Below the pieces are notes generated by a model that was not told the origin of the DNA, ran no database searches, and saw only the letters and a list, made by a program, of their open reading frames with translations. Below are positions 12,501 to 20,674 of a stretch of 64,000 nucleotides of DNA, one piece after another (the first letter of the stretch is position 1; each line of letters starts with the position of its first letter). The translations under genes were made by a program, and so were the position numbers. The DNA comes from Heracleum sosnowskyi (lineage: Eukaryota > Streptophyta > Magnoliopsida > Apiales > Apiaceae). Where the stretch lies: contig CM061238.1 of the NCBI GenBank assembly GCA_030848705.1, positions 50,011,133 to 50,075,132 of the forward strand, read 5' to 3'.

Positions 12501-12924
12501 GCCATTTCCAACTCTCTTCGTTTGACATTCTTGCAGATAGACACACTATTATTCCTTCAGAGTTTGTTACCAAACTTGCTTCATAGATATTATTGTGCCT
12601 GTGTCCAACTAGAACAACTTTCCCTGTAGATTTGCTGATTACTTCACAATGTTCATTATGAAAATCTACATGGTATCCTCTGTCACAGATTTGACTCACA
12701 GAAAGCAGATTATGCTTGAGTCCTGAGACTAAAGCTACATTCTTGATGATGACACTACCAAGATTGATATTGCCATATCCCAGAGTACATCCTATGTTGC
12801 CATCTCCATAGGAAACTTTTGGGCCAGCCTTCTCCTCATAGTCTGATAGCAGGGCTTTATTTCCAGTCATATGTCCTGAGCATCCACTGTCCAAGATAAG
12901 GGTGCTCTCTTTTATGCCCTGCAA
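9583..12924 (-). CDS. Element B pol: protease, integrase, reverse transcriptase, RNase H
   Basis: The frame of 1113 codons is uninterrupted and keeps every catalytic motif. Protease: LDSGCSGHM with Asp12. GAG-pre-integrase zinc: H142, H147, C176, C179. Integrase core: D207 (HVDLFGP), D270 (RSDNGTEF) and E306 (VVERKNRTL), with D-35-E spacing. A Ser/Asn/Glu-rich linker spans about 449-560. RT covers about 600-870 with YVDD at 800-803. RNase H has [19 protein letters not shown] and CDNQSA. There is no ATG at the open-frame start; the frame begins just after a splice-acceptor-like TGTGATTGCAG and is in a different frame from gag, so expression must involve splicing, frameshifting or cleavage of a fusion. 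Apparently functional. Confidence 0.93.
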   Translation of the reverse strand: MQGIKESTLILDSGCSGHMTGNKALLSDYEEKAGPKVSYGDGNIGCTLGYGNINLGSVIIKNVALVSGLKHNLLSVSQICDRGYHVDFHNEHCEVISKSTGKVVLVGHRHNNIYEASLVTNSEGIIVCLSARMSNEESWKWHKKLSHLNLNNINELIQKDLIRGLPKSILSLDGLCDSCQKAKQRKSSFKSKSESSVVEPYHLLHVDLFGPVNIMSLGRKKYALVIVDEYTRYTWVYFLAKKDETASILMEHVKLLDKGSEYKVKIIRSDNGTEFRNSVLEAFCKERGVKQEFSAPGTPQQNGVVERKNRTLIEAARTMLDEAKLPTYFWAEAVQTACFTQNATLINKHGKTPYEMLKNKKPNLKYFHIFGCKCFVLKTHPEQLTKFDLKADEGIFVGYPLSTKAFRVYNLRTKVIMESIHVSFDDKKITGIEDEEYHDQLRFENEDLNSDDVNSDKANPANSVEAYSDPLLVNTEEFSLTEQNREPVEGEREETSETFQSDESNSERESNEESNRNSESNSESSNTEQSNSGGASENANGQEQNQESMDQGGGSNNASRSQLPTTRRWTLAHTPDLIIGDPEASVRTRSATNNECLFHAFLSQTEPKKVEEALQDANWITTMQEELNEFERNEVWTLVPRPKTRSIVGTKWVFRNKTDSDGVITRNKARLVAKGYSQQEGIDYDETFAPVARLEAIRIFLAYAAHKKFKVFQMDVKSAFLNGKLEEEVFVEQPPGFVDPKHPDYVYRLDKALYGLKQAPRAWYETLARFLLESGFTRGTIDKTLFYFNYGDDLLLVQIYVDDIIFGSTNDKLCKKFAKLMQSRYQMSMMGELSYFLGLQVKQTDDGIFINQAKYTRNLLKKFGMLDSSSAATPMATATKLDKDTGASVDMTNYRGMIGSLLYLTASRPDIMYATCLCARFQADPREPHLTAVKRIFKYLKGTITLGLWYPRESEFNLIGYSDADFAGCKIDRKSTSGSCEFLGDRLVSWYSKKQKSISTSTAEAEYIAAGSCCAQILWMKNQLLDYGLRYSKIPIYCDNQSAIAMTGNPVQHSMTKHISIRYHFIREHVEEGNIELHFVSTDQQLADIFTKPLSEATFTRLVNELGMVSGFD
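12911..12924 (-). promoter_or_regulatory. Splice-acceptor-like site at the gag-pol boundary (element B)
   Basis: The sense strand reads TTTGTGATTGCAGGG immediately before the protease, preceded by a T-rich stretch. Element A has the same TGTGATTGCAGGG at the same place (17935-17947). It looks like a 3' splice site (pyrimidine-rich, NCAG|G). Confidence 0.4.
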
Positions 12925-12937
12925 TCACAAACAATCA

Positions 12938-13336
12938 CTATGTGTTAGATTTAAGGATCCAGACTTGCTTGGATCCTTTGGCTTTCTTAACATTGTTAGC
13001 TTTTGCAGCGGTATCACTATCAACAGAGTTTAAACTAACATTGTCAGACTTTATACTTGCAGAGTTTGCTCTAACCCATTTCAAGTTGGGTTTTAGCTCA
13101 TAATAGTTGTGATAAATAGCATGATAACTTTTGCAAGTATAGATGGAATGCCAAGTGCTCCCACAGTGTGTGCATAAAGTCTGTGGTCTAACCCTAACAT
13201 AATCATTCTTTACTCCAGATGTGGAAGGTAAAGAGTTAATATTTTTGTTCTTCTTGCAAAACCTAGCAAGATGGTTAGTACTACCACAACTATGACATGT
13301 TTTTCTAGGGAGCAGCAGAATTAGGCAAATAATCAT
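12938..13336 (-). CDS. Element B gag C-terminal zinc-finger segment (+1 frame)
   Basis: This frame overlaps the end of gag and encodes two CCHC-like knuckles, CHSCGSTNHLARFC and CTHCGSTWHSIYTC, ending in KQVWILK. In element A the equivalent segment (with CAICNCAGHLTHAC and a QFWVPK end) is part of the gag ORF itself, so in B this is the nucleocapsid tail of gag separated by a change of frame. The first residues of the open frame (before PRKTC) are not expected to be real. Either a 1-nt indel or a programmed +1 shift at CCC-TAG (13305-13310) would join it to gag. Confidence 0.75.
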   Translation of the reverse strand: MIICLILLLPRKTCHSCGSTNHLARFCKKNKNINSLPSTSGVKNDYVRVRPQTLCTHCGSTWHSIYTCKSYHAIYHNYYELKPNLKWVRANSASIKSDNVSLNSVDSDTAAKANNVKKAKGSKQVWILKSNT

Positions 13337-15284
13337 TTCTTTTATTAATGCCTACTTTTCCATTCCTATTCTTTTTGAACATTTTCTGTTTGTTGACAGA
13401 CTTTACTTCTTTGAGCTTATGTTTAAATTGTTTCTCTGTCATTAAACCAACATTAACCTGTTTATCACAGATTCTTACTGGTTCTTTAACAGCTTCTATC
13501 TCAATCTTATTCTCTGCTATTGAGCCAACATTAACCCGTTCTTCACAAGTTTCAATTTGCTCCATAACAGCTTCTTTTACAACTACAGACTTTAGCTTAC
13601 TGGATTCATGAACAAATTTCACAGGTTTAAGTTGTGGTTTCACTTTAACTTTATCTTTAAACCTAAGTTCATCTTCCACACAGTAACCTAAACCTACAGT
13701 ATCTGTTTGAAAAACCTGACGTGTGTCTTTTCCAGAATTAGTCCAGGTTTTAATCACTTTCCTCTCTTTTTCCAACTCAGACTCTATTTGCCTATATCTT
13801 TTAAGCAATTCCTGTTCAACATAAACAGCATCATCTCTCTCCTTTTGAACTTGTTGCATGTTAACAAGCTTCTCTTCAAGAAATTTATTTCTTTCTTTAA
13901 GACCTAGATTCTCAGATTTTATTCTCTCATTCTCTAAAGTCTGATCCCTATAACTAACATGTATTCTTTTAAGATAAATTCTTAATTCAGATATATTATC
14001 AGTGTCATAAGCATAAGTTGTTAAGGGTACCTTGTTTTCAGATGAGTCAGCTTCATCTCTGCCAGTTGCCATGAGAGCATAATTGACTCCCTCATCTGAG
14101 TCTGAAGTGTCTGCCCAGTCCTTCCCTTTAGTGATGAGTGCTTTCTCAGATTTTCCTTTCTTGCACTCTAGAGCATAATGACCCATTTCTTTACACTTGT
14201 AGCACTGGATCTTTGACTTGTCTTTCCTTCCAGACTTGGTATCCTTTTCATCAGACTTTTTGAATTTTCTTTTATAAGAATTTGAATCTTCCCTTGAGAA
14301 TCTTTTTCCTTTCTTGAAGTTCTTGAATCCCATCTTCTTGAAAGTCTTTACCATTAAAGCAGCCATTTTCATCATCTCTTCATCATCATCCTCAGAATCA
14401 GAAGCTTCATCATCAGTATTTGAGCCATCATCAGAGTTTGATGACTCACTTTCAGACTTAATGACTAAGGCCTTTCCTTTGGCTTTCTTTCTTGATGATT
14501 CCTTCTTGACAGGCTTTTCATCAACTTTAAGAGCAACAGATTTTGTCTTCTTTCCAGATCTTTTGTTTCTTTGTTCTATCTCCAATTCATGAGTTTTGAG
14601 CAACCCATAGATTTCATCAAGATCTGTTTCTGCAAGATCATAATTGTCTCGAATTGTTGTTGCCTTCAAATCCCATCTTTCAGGCAGTGATAACAGAAAT
14701 TTGAGATTTGACTCTTCAAGTTCATATTCTTTATCAACCAGGGACAAATCATTCAACAATTTACAAAATCTGTCATAAGTATCTGTCAAACTTTCATCAG
14801 ATCTAGAATCAAAGTGTTCATACTCCTGTGTCAGAATAGTCTTCTTGTTCTTCTTTATAGCACTAGTTCCTTGACACCTGACTTCTAAAGCATCCCAAAT
14901 TTCTTTGGCAGTCTTGCAGCCAATAACTCTGTTAGACATGACATTATCTAAGGCACTGTGGAGTAGATGTCTAACCTTTGCATCTTTTGCAATTGATGAG
15001 ATGTCCTCAGGAGTTAAGTCTTTCTTCTCTTTTGGAACAGTCTTTTGTTCTTGACCAGTTATAACAGGAGACAATTTTGTTGGCATATGAGGACCATCAT
15101 AGATTCTGTCAAGGTATTCTGGATCTGTGGCTTCCAGAAACATAGTCATCTTCACCTTCCATATTGGATATTCAACTGGTCTTAGAATTGGAACCCTGAT
15201 AGTCTCATATCGACTCACAGAAGTAGGTTGAACCTTCTGAACATTAGAACCTGCATTAGAACCTTCCTGAGAGTTGTCAGTCAT
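13305..15284 (-). CDS. Element B gag polyprotein
   Basis: The 659-codon ORF starts at ATG with MTDNSQEG. The N-terminal capsid-like part contains the copia UBN2-type signature (WKVKMTMFLEATDPEYLD, then KEIWDALEVRCQGT and the YDRFCKLLNDL helix region). An acidic SDDGSNTDDEASDSEDD run follows, then a CCHC knuckle CYKCKEMGHYALEC near residue 359, and a long coiled coil (about 430-520: LKERNKFLEEKLVNMQQVQ), as in other SIRE gags. It ends in AAP-stop at 13305-13307. Its product should assemble virus-like particles in the cytoplasm and package the element RNA. Confidence 0.9.
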   Translation of the reverse strand: MTDNSQEGSNAGSNVQKVQPTSVSRYETIRVPILRPVEYPIWKVKMTMFLEATDPEYLDRIYDGPHMPTKLSPVITGQEQKTVPKEKKDLTPEDISSIAKDAKVRHLLHSALDNVMSNRVIGCKTAKEIWDALEVRCQGTSAIKKNKKTILTQEYEHFDSRSDESLTDTYDRFCKLLNDLSLVDKEYELEESNLKFLLSLPERWDLKATTIRDNYDLAETDLDEIYGLLKTHELEIEQRNKRSGKKTKSVALKVDEKPVKKESSRKKAKGKALVIKSESESSNSDDGSNTDDEASDSEDDDEEMMKMAALMVKTFKKMGFKNFKKGKRFSREDSNSYKRKFKKSDEKDTKSGRKDKSKIQCYKCKEMGHYALECKKGKSEKALITKGKDWADTSDSDEGVNYALMATGRDEADSSENKVPLTTYAYDTDNISELRIYLKRIHVSYRDQTLENERIKSENLGLKERNKFLEEKLVNMQQVQKERDDAVYVEQELLKRYRQIESELEKERKVIKTWTNSGKDTRQVFQTDTVGLGYCVEDELRFKDKVKVKPQLKPVKFVHESSKLKSVVVKEAVMEQIETCEERVNVGSIAENKIEIEAVKEPVRICDKQVNVGLMTEKQFKHKLKEVKSVNKQKMFKKNRNGKVGINKRNDYLPNSAAP

Positions 15285-15333
15285 GATTATACTTGTGTTT
15301 AAATCGATAAACTGTATATATTAAACAGCCTTA

Positions 15334-15345
15334 GCTCTGATACCA
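15334..15345 (-). other. Primer-binding site of element B (tRNA-iMet)
   Basis: On the minus strand this is TGGTATCAGAGC, two bases inside the 5' LTR. It is complementary to the 3' end of plant initiator Met tRNA, the standard copia primer. Confidence 0.93.
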
Positions 15346-15347
15346 AT

Positions 15348-15840
15348 TGTTAGGCCGAATACACAATATATAATCAATATTAATATGATAATAACACTTA
15401 AGAACACTGATTATGAATCAACAACTGAATTATATAAAATAACTCTTCTCTTTGTGATGTTAAAGAATCACAGAGAGCTGCTAGGTTACAAGAATAATAA
15501 ATTCAGTATTCGCATTCCTTTTAGGGTTAACCTATCTGTGTTTATATAATACACAGTTACATAATCAATCTCTAATTGATATTCCTATAAATTAGCTATA
15601 CAAATTATATCAATTTAGGATTGCTTCTGTCTTCTGTTCTGTTTCCTTAACTGTCTCAATATATCTTGCCTCTTTCCATCTTCAAGATATATTGCTTCTA
15701 GAATCTTCATATTAGCACGGACAGTTAATAAACTCTTCACCCCGTCAGACTTTATCAAACTCTGACTGGCTTCTATTAAACTCTGTTGAGTACCTGGTAC
15801 TTAAACACTGATGAACAAACGTCAGCAATTATATCTAACA
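15348..15840 (-). repeat. 5' LTR of element B
   Basis: TG...CA LTR of 493 bp. In sense orientation the promoter is probably TATATAAA (plus-strand 15541-15548), about 290 bp from the U3 start, so R-U5 is roughly 170 bp. A 12-bp perfect inverted repeat (15657-15668 with 15683-15694) lies in U3. Confidence 0.95.
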
Positions 15841-15845
15841 TGTTC
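15841..15845. repeat. Target-site duplication TGTTC, right copy (element B in A)
   Basis: Matches 3991-3995; it lies directly outside the right LTR of B. Confidence 0.93.
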
Positions 15846-17942
15846 CACATACATTTCTTCTTCTAACTCCCCGTTCAGAAAAGCACTCTTCACATCCATC
15901 TGATATACCTTGTAATTGGAATGTGCAGCAAATGCCAGAAACATTCTGATGGCCTCAAGTCTTGCTACTGGTGCATAGGTTTCATCATAATCAATTCCCT
16001 CTTCTTGAGAGTAACCTTTAGCAACCAGTCTGGCTTTGTTTCTCGTTACAATGCCATCTTCGTCCAACTTATTTCTAAATACCCATCTTGTTCCAATAAC
16101 ATATTTTCCCTTAGGCCTGGGTACCAGCTTCCAAACTTTCTGCCTTTCAAACTGATTGAGTTCCTCTTGCATAGCAATCACCCAATCTGGATCATCTAGA
16201 GCATCTTCAACTTTCTTAGGTTCTGTTTCTGAAAGGAACCCAGAATAGTGACATTCATTTTGTGATGTTCTCCTAGTTCTCACTCCTGTGTCTGGATCAC
16301 CAATGATCAAGTGAAAGGGATGATCTCTATTCCATACCCTTTGTCTTGGCAGATGCGATCTTGATGATTCTCCTTGTTCTAGATGTTGTGGAGTGTGACT
16401 AGTTGATCCTTCTCCTGCTCCCCCTGAGTTGTTGACGGTTTGATCTGATGATTCTATAGACTGACTAGTGGATCCTGTAGAATTTTGAGGATCTCCACTT
16501 TGGTCACCACTTTGTCCAGAATCATTATCATTATGATTATTATTAATAACTGTAACAACTTCAGGTACTTCTTCATTGTCAGAGAGATCTCCTGATAGAT
16601 TTTCAAATACCAAGGATTCAGAGTTCTCTCCAGTTTGCAGGCCTGGTCTTTTGGTGTCGTCAAATGTTACATTAAAGCTTTCCAACACCTTCTTATCCTC
16701 AATCACATATACCCTGAAAGCCTTAGATTCCAGAGAATAGCCCAGAAAAATGCCTTCATCTGCTTTGGCATCAAACTTGCCAAGATGTTCTCCATCTTTA
16801 AGTACAAAGCACTTTGCACCAAACACATGAAAGTACTTCAGTGTTGGTTTCTTGTTGGCCATTAACTCATACGGAGTCTTTTCATGATCTTTGTTGATCA
16901 GGGTTTGATTCTGAGTGTAGCAAGCTGTGTTCACTGCTTCAGCCCAAAAGTAAGTGGGAAGTTTTGATTCACTCAACATGGTCCTTGCTGCTTCAACCAA
17001 GGTCCTGTTCTTCCTTTCCACTACTCCATTCTGTTGAGGAGTTCTTGGTGCTGAAAACTGTCTTGATATTCCTTTCTCTGAGCAGAAATCATTAAGAACT
17101 GCATTCTTGAATTCAGTTCCATTGTCTGATCTGATTGTCCGCACAGGTAGCTTAGCTTCCACTTCTATCTTCTTGATGCGATCAATGATTAGTTGTGTTG
17201 CATCATCCTTTGATTGTATGAACAACACCCACGTGCACTTGGAGTAGTCATCCACCATCACCAATGCATATCTTTTTCTTGAAAGTGACATAACATTGAC
17301 TGGACCAAATAAATCCATATGAATCAGTTGTAATGGTTCAGTAATGCTTGTCATTCCTTTGCTTCCATGTGATGCTTTCTTCGACTTCCCCTTTTCACAT
17401 GCTTCACATAGTCCCTCCTGATTGAATTCCATCAGGGGCAACCCTCTCACTAACTCTCTCTTTACCAAAGAGTTCATAGTTTTGAAGTTCAAGTGTGAGA
17501 GCTTCTTGTGCCATAGCCAGCTTTGTTCTGAAGACGCCTTTGCATAGAAACATGTAACTTCTCCTTCAGTGGTAGAACTTAAGTCAGCTATAAACAAATT
17601 TCCTTTTCTCACTCCCAGTAGAGTAAGCTTCTCATCCTTCCTGTTGGTGATCAAGCACTTGTCCTTTCTGAAATCTACATTGTAGCCTTTATCACAGAAC
17701 TGACTGATACTTAGAAGATTGTGCTTTAATCCTTCAACAAGAGAGATGTTCTCAATGATGACATTTCCAGCTTTCAATTTACCATATCCCGTAGTGAATC
17801 CTTTGTTGTCATCTCCAAAGGTTACAATCGGGCCGGTCTTCTTAACCACCTCTACAAGCAGGGACTCTTCACCTCTCATGTGTCTAGAACAGCCACTATC
17901 CAGAATCCACACAACCTTTGAGCTTTTAACCTTACCCTGCAA
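15841..17942 (-). pseudogene. Element A pol, N-terminal part (protease, integrase, RT start), cut off by B
   Basis: The segment encodes a copia protease ([11 protein letters not shown], Asp16), the HHCC zinc region ([12 protein letters not shown] ... LCEACEKGK), the integrase core ([26 protein letters not shown]), an acidic Asn/Ser-rich linker, and RT up to [14 protein letters not shown], where element B's LTR interrupts it. The remainder continues at 2844-3995. No nonsense mutation is visible. It opens without ATG right after TGTGATTGCAG, in a frame different from gag, as in element B. Confidence 0.9.
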
Positions 17943-17947
17943 TCACA
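17935..17947 (-). promoter_or_regulatory. Splice-acceptor-like site at the gag-pol boundary (element A)
   Basis: The sense strand reads TGTGATTGCAGGG between the end of gag and the protease. The same 13-mer occurs in element B at the corresponding place, although the surrounding sequence has diverged. Confidence 0.4.
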
Positions 17948-17953
17948 GATTGA

Positions 17954-20365
17954 TTAAGCGGACTTTGGTACCCAAAATTGTTTGGGTCCTGAAGGTTTAG
18001 ATGATTTAACAGGAGTAACATTCAATTTAGTCTTACCCTGTTTGATATTCATAGTATCTATGGATTTAACATTAACAGTTTTATTGCTACTATCAGACAT
18101 CAACTTAAAATAAGCATGCATGATGTTGTATTTACATAGCAAACACTCTTTCTTTCCACAGGGTTCATGAAGATCAGGCATGTCAGACATGTTATGCATT
18201 TCAGAAGTATTAGCAGTTTCTACTTTAACCTTTTTACATGCATGTGTAAGGTGTCCAGCACAATTACAAATAGCGCACAACTTCCTAGATGCAATGGGAG
18301 AATATGGAACCATTTCCTGATTAACAATCTTCTTCTTCCCATTCCTGTTCTTTTTAACATTACTAACTAAGTCACCTACTTCAGTTTTAGGTATAACAGT
18401 TTTTACTGAATTCCTAGGCAACTTAGTCTTTACCTCTTTTTCCTTCAATAAATCCTCCTCAAGCAATTCTTGTCTTATGAAAAGTTCATCCTCATTAAAA
18501 GGTTCTGAGAAGGGCTTGACAAAGACTGGACTGACCACATTCTTAAGAATATGTGGAATATCCTTCTTGACAACAGAAGATGTCACAAGAAATTCCAGAG
18601 TCCTTTTCCCAGCCTTTTTGGAATAGTCAAGTCCTATTGCAGTTTTATTACCCTGGGTCTGAGTATCTATTATCTCCTTAGCAATCAGGGCGGAATTCTT
18701 AAAAGCATTCAGCTTCAAATCTAAATCTGAAATCTGCTTCCTGAGGATAGTCTCTATCTCATCATTACACTTGACCTTGTTCTCTAAGTACGCATTCTTT
18801 TGCTTAAGCTCTTCTAATGTGACAGCTACAAGCTCTAGTTCTTCATTTTTAGATTCTAAATTTTTAATCTTAAGAACTAGTTTAGCATTTTCCATTTCTG
18901 ATGCTAGCATGCTTGTGTGTACATTAAACAATTCTACACTAAGATCTTGCACAGTTTTCTTGTACTCAGAGTTAGACATATCAATTGTAGTTAAGATAGG
19001 TACCTGAGATGATTGTGGTGATTCCTCTGAAGAGTCAGCCATTAGGGCAACATTTACATACTCTTCCTCTTCATCTGAATCAGTGTCATCCCAGTGCTTT
19101 CCCTCTGCTATATAAGCTTTCCCTTTCTGCTTTCCAGAAAATGCCTCCAGTTGCTGTTTAAGCTTGGCATTCTCCTTCTTCAAATCCTCATATGAGTCTT
19201 TCTTTCCAAAGACATCTTTCATGTCTCTTGCTTGACGAGGCTTCCGGCATTCAGTGGCGAAATGCCCTAACTCATTGCAGTTGTAGCATCTTGATTTGCT
19301 TCTATCAATCATGCCAGTCTTGTAGCCGCCCTTAAAGCCTGTACTAGGTGTATAATTGCTCTTCTGGAATCTGTTGGTTGAGCCCTTGAACTTGTACTTA
19401 GGGTTTCTCTTGAAACGAATATGACTAAACTTTGCAGCTAAGTACGCCATGGTTTTGTCTTCCATTTGCTCAAGCTCTTCTAGGGTGTAGTAATCACTTC
19501 CATCAACACCCAGATTCACAGAATCCATTTCTACTTCTATTATCACCTCCTTTCCAGCTCTAGGGGTTTGAACCTGAATCTCAGAAGTTATTGGTTCATC
19601 CACTACAAGTGCTGCTGATCTCACAAGTGCATTGTGCTTGCTGTCCACTGTCCCTGATCCGTAGATTATCACTCTTTGTTCCTGTTCCATCTCATAGGTC
19701 TTCAACTTCCCGTAGATCATCTCTAATGACATCTTTGTGAAGTCAATTCTTTCCCTTATGGATGATGACTTGTGTTCTACATGATGGGGCAGCGTCATCA
19801 TGAACTTCATGTTTGATTCTCTCAGTGGATAGGTCTTTCCTTTCATTGCCAATTCATTGAGGAGTTTAGTATATTTCTCAAAGACCTGAGTTATACTTTC
19901 TCCTGGCATAGACCTAAACGCTTCGTATTGAGAAGTCAGGATGTCCAATCTGTTTTCCTGCACGTCTTCAGTTCCTTCCATTATCAAGTTAATGGTATCC
20001 CACATATGTTTCCTGCTTGTACAGTTCATCAACTGATAGCTCATTTCCTTGTCCACGGAGTCCGCCAATATCAACATTAAACCGGTGTCCAATCGAATCA
20101 GTTCTTTGTCAGAATCTATATACTCAGTAATATCCTTAGGTTGGGTGCCTTGAGGAATCCTGCTACCATCAGGAGCTGTAGATTCACTAACTGGTTTCAT
20201 TGGTACAAACGGTCCGTTCTCTAATATGCCAATATACAACGGATTAGATGCCTTGATAAATAACAACATCTTCATCTTCCACAAACCGAAATCATCTCTA
20301 GTAAACGGGGGAACTTTAATACCAGCGGTTGTCTTTGGAGCACTCATGGTTTCTGAAAATTTCAA
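17954..20365 (-). CDS. Element A gag polyprotein (SIRE type)
   Basis: 803 codons. Two in-frame ATGs are possible (residue 1, or residue 7, which gives MSAPKTT; the second aligns better with element G, whose product begins at a similar place). Features in order: the UBN2-like capsid region (FGLWKMKMLLFIKASNPLYIG), the helix EKYTKLLNELAMKGK, a CCHC knuckle CYNCNELGHFATEC near residue 358, an acidic DSDEEEE run, a long coiled coil (about 470-600), a second knuckle CAICNCAGHLTHAC near 695 and a CGKKECLLC motif. It ends with QFWVPKSA. The frame is uninterrupted. Pol follows in another frame after 12 bp. Confidence 0.9.
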   Translation of the reverse strand: MKFSETMSAPKTTAGIKVPPFTRDDFGLWKMKMLLFIKASNPLYIGILENGPFVPMKPVSESTAPDGSRIPQGTQPKDITEYIDSDKELIRLDTGLMLILADSVDKEMSYQLMNCTSRKHMWDTINLIMEGTEDVQENRLDILTSQYEAFRSMPGESITQVFEKYTKLLNELAMKGKTYPLRESNMKFMMTLPHHVEHKSSSIRERIDFTKMSLEMIYGKLKTYEMEQEQRVIIYGSGTVDSKHNALVRSAALVVDEPITSEIQVQTPRAGKEVIIEVEMDSVNLGVDGSDYYTLEELEQMEDKTMAYLAAKFSHIRFKRNPKYKFKGSTNRFQKSNYTPSTGFKGGYKTGMIDRSKSRCYNCNELGHFATECRKPRQARDMKDVFGKKDSYEDLKKENAKLKQQLEAFSGKQKGKAYIAEGKHWDDTDSDEEEEYVNVALMADSSEESPQSSQVPILTTIDMSNSEYKKTVQDLSVELFNVHTSMLASEMENAKLVLKIKNLESKNEELELVAVTLEELKQKNAYLENKVKCNDEIETILRKQISDLDLKLNAFKNSALIAKEIIDTQTQGNKTAIGLDYSKKAGKRTLEFLVTSSVVKKDIPHILKNVVSPVFVKPFSEPFNEDELFIRQELLEEDLLKEKEVKTKLPRNSVKTVIPKTEVGDLVSNVKKNRNGKKKIVNQEMVPYSPIASRKLCAICNCAGHLTHACKKVKVETANTSEMHNMSDMPDLHEPCGKKECLLCKYNIMHAYFKLMSDSSNKTVNVKSIDTMNIKQGKTKLNVTPVKSSKPSGPKQFWVPKSA

Positions 20366-20492
20366 ATTGTTTAAAATTCAAGAAATTCCAATTAAATGAA
20401 AAATATTGAAAGTTAAAAAATTTGCTTCGAATTTTCACGCTACGTTTGATTTTGGTCTCATTCACCGGATCTGATTTGTATATCAATCAAGT

Positions 20493-20507
20493 AGCTTTGA
20501 TAGCAAT
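20493..20507 (-). other. Degenerate primer-binding site of element A
   Basis: Minus strand TTGCTATCAAAGCT, next to the LTR start at 20509. It resembles TGGTATCAGAGC with several changes, consistent with A being old. Confidence 0.6.
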
Positions 20508-20508
20508 T

Positions 20509-20674
20509 GTTAGGTCCAAAGTATCGTAGAAGGGGGGGTTGAATACGATACTCACAAATAATTTAATTTCGTTCGCGGATAATTCATTCAGTTCTATAAC
20601 GAAATCAAACACACCAAACCAAATCAAGTTTCGGGGAATATATCTTTTTATAAATATAAACCTCGAGGGGTGCT
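20509..20674 (-). repeat. Element A 5' LTR fragment (U5 end)
   Basis: Begins TGTTAGGTCCAAAG in plus reading, which is the sense 3' end of the LTR. It holds a hairpin with 9-bp arms AGTATCGTA (20520-20528) and TACGATACT (20544-20552) around a G7 tract. It is cut at 20675 by the LTR of element C, and the rest of this LTR is not recognised on the far side. Confidence 0.75.

Larger units (their letters stand above)
3996..15840 (-). mobile_element. Element B: complete SIRE-lineage Ty1/copia retrotransposon with a third ORF
   Basis: The element is 11,845 bp long. Two 493-bp LTRs (3996-4488 and 15348-15840) begin TGTTAG and end TAACA, with a tRNA-iMet PBS and a G-rich polypurine tract just inside them. 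In sense order it carries gag (15284-13305), a zinc-finger ORF in another frame (13336-12938), pol (about 12924-9583), a 1.37-kb non-coding spacer, and a long ORF (8209-4634) in the position where SIRE elements carry an env-like gene. The LTRs differ at three sites, all C/T changes, which suggests a fairly recent insertion. It interrupts element A's RT. Confidence 0.93.
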
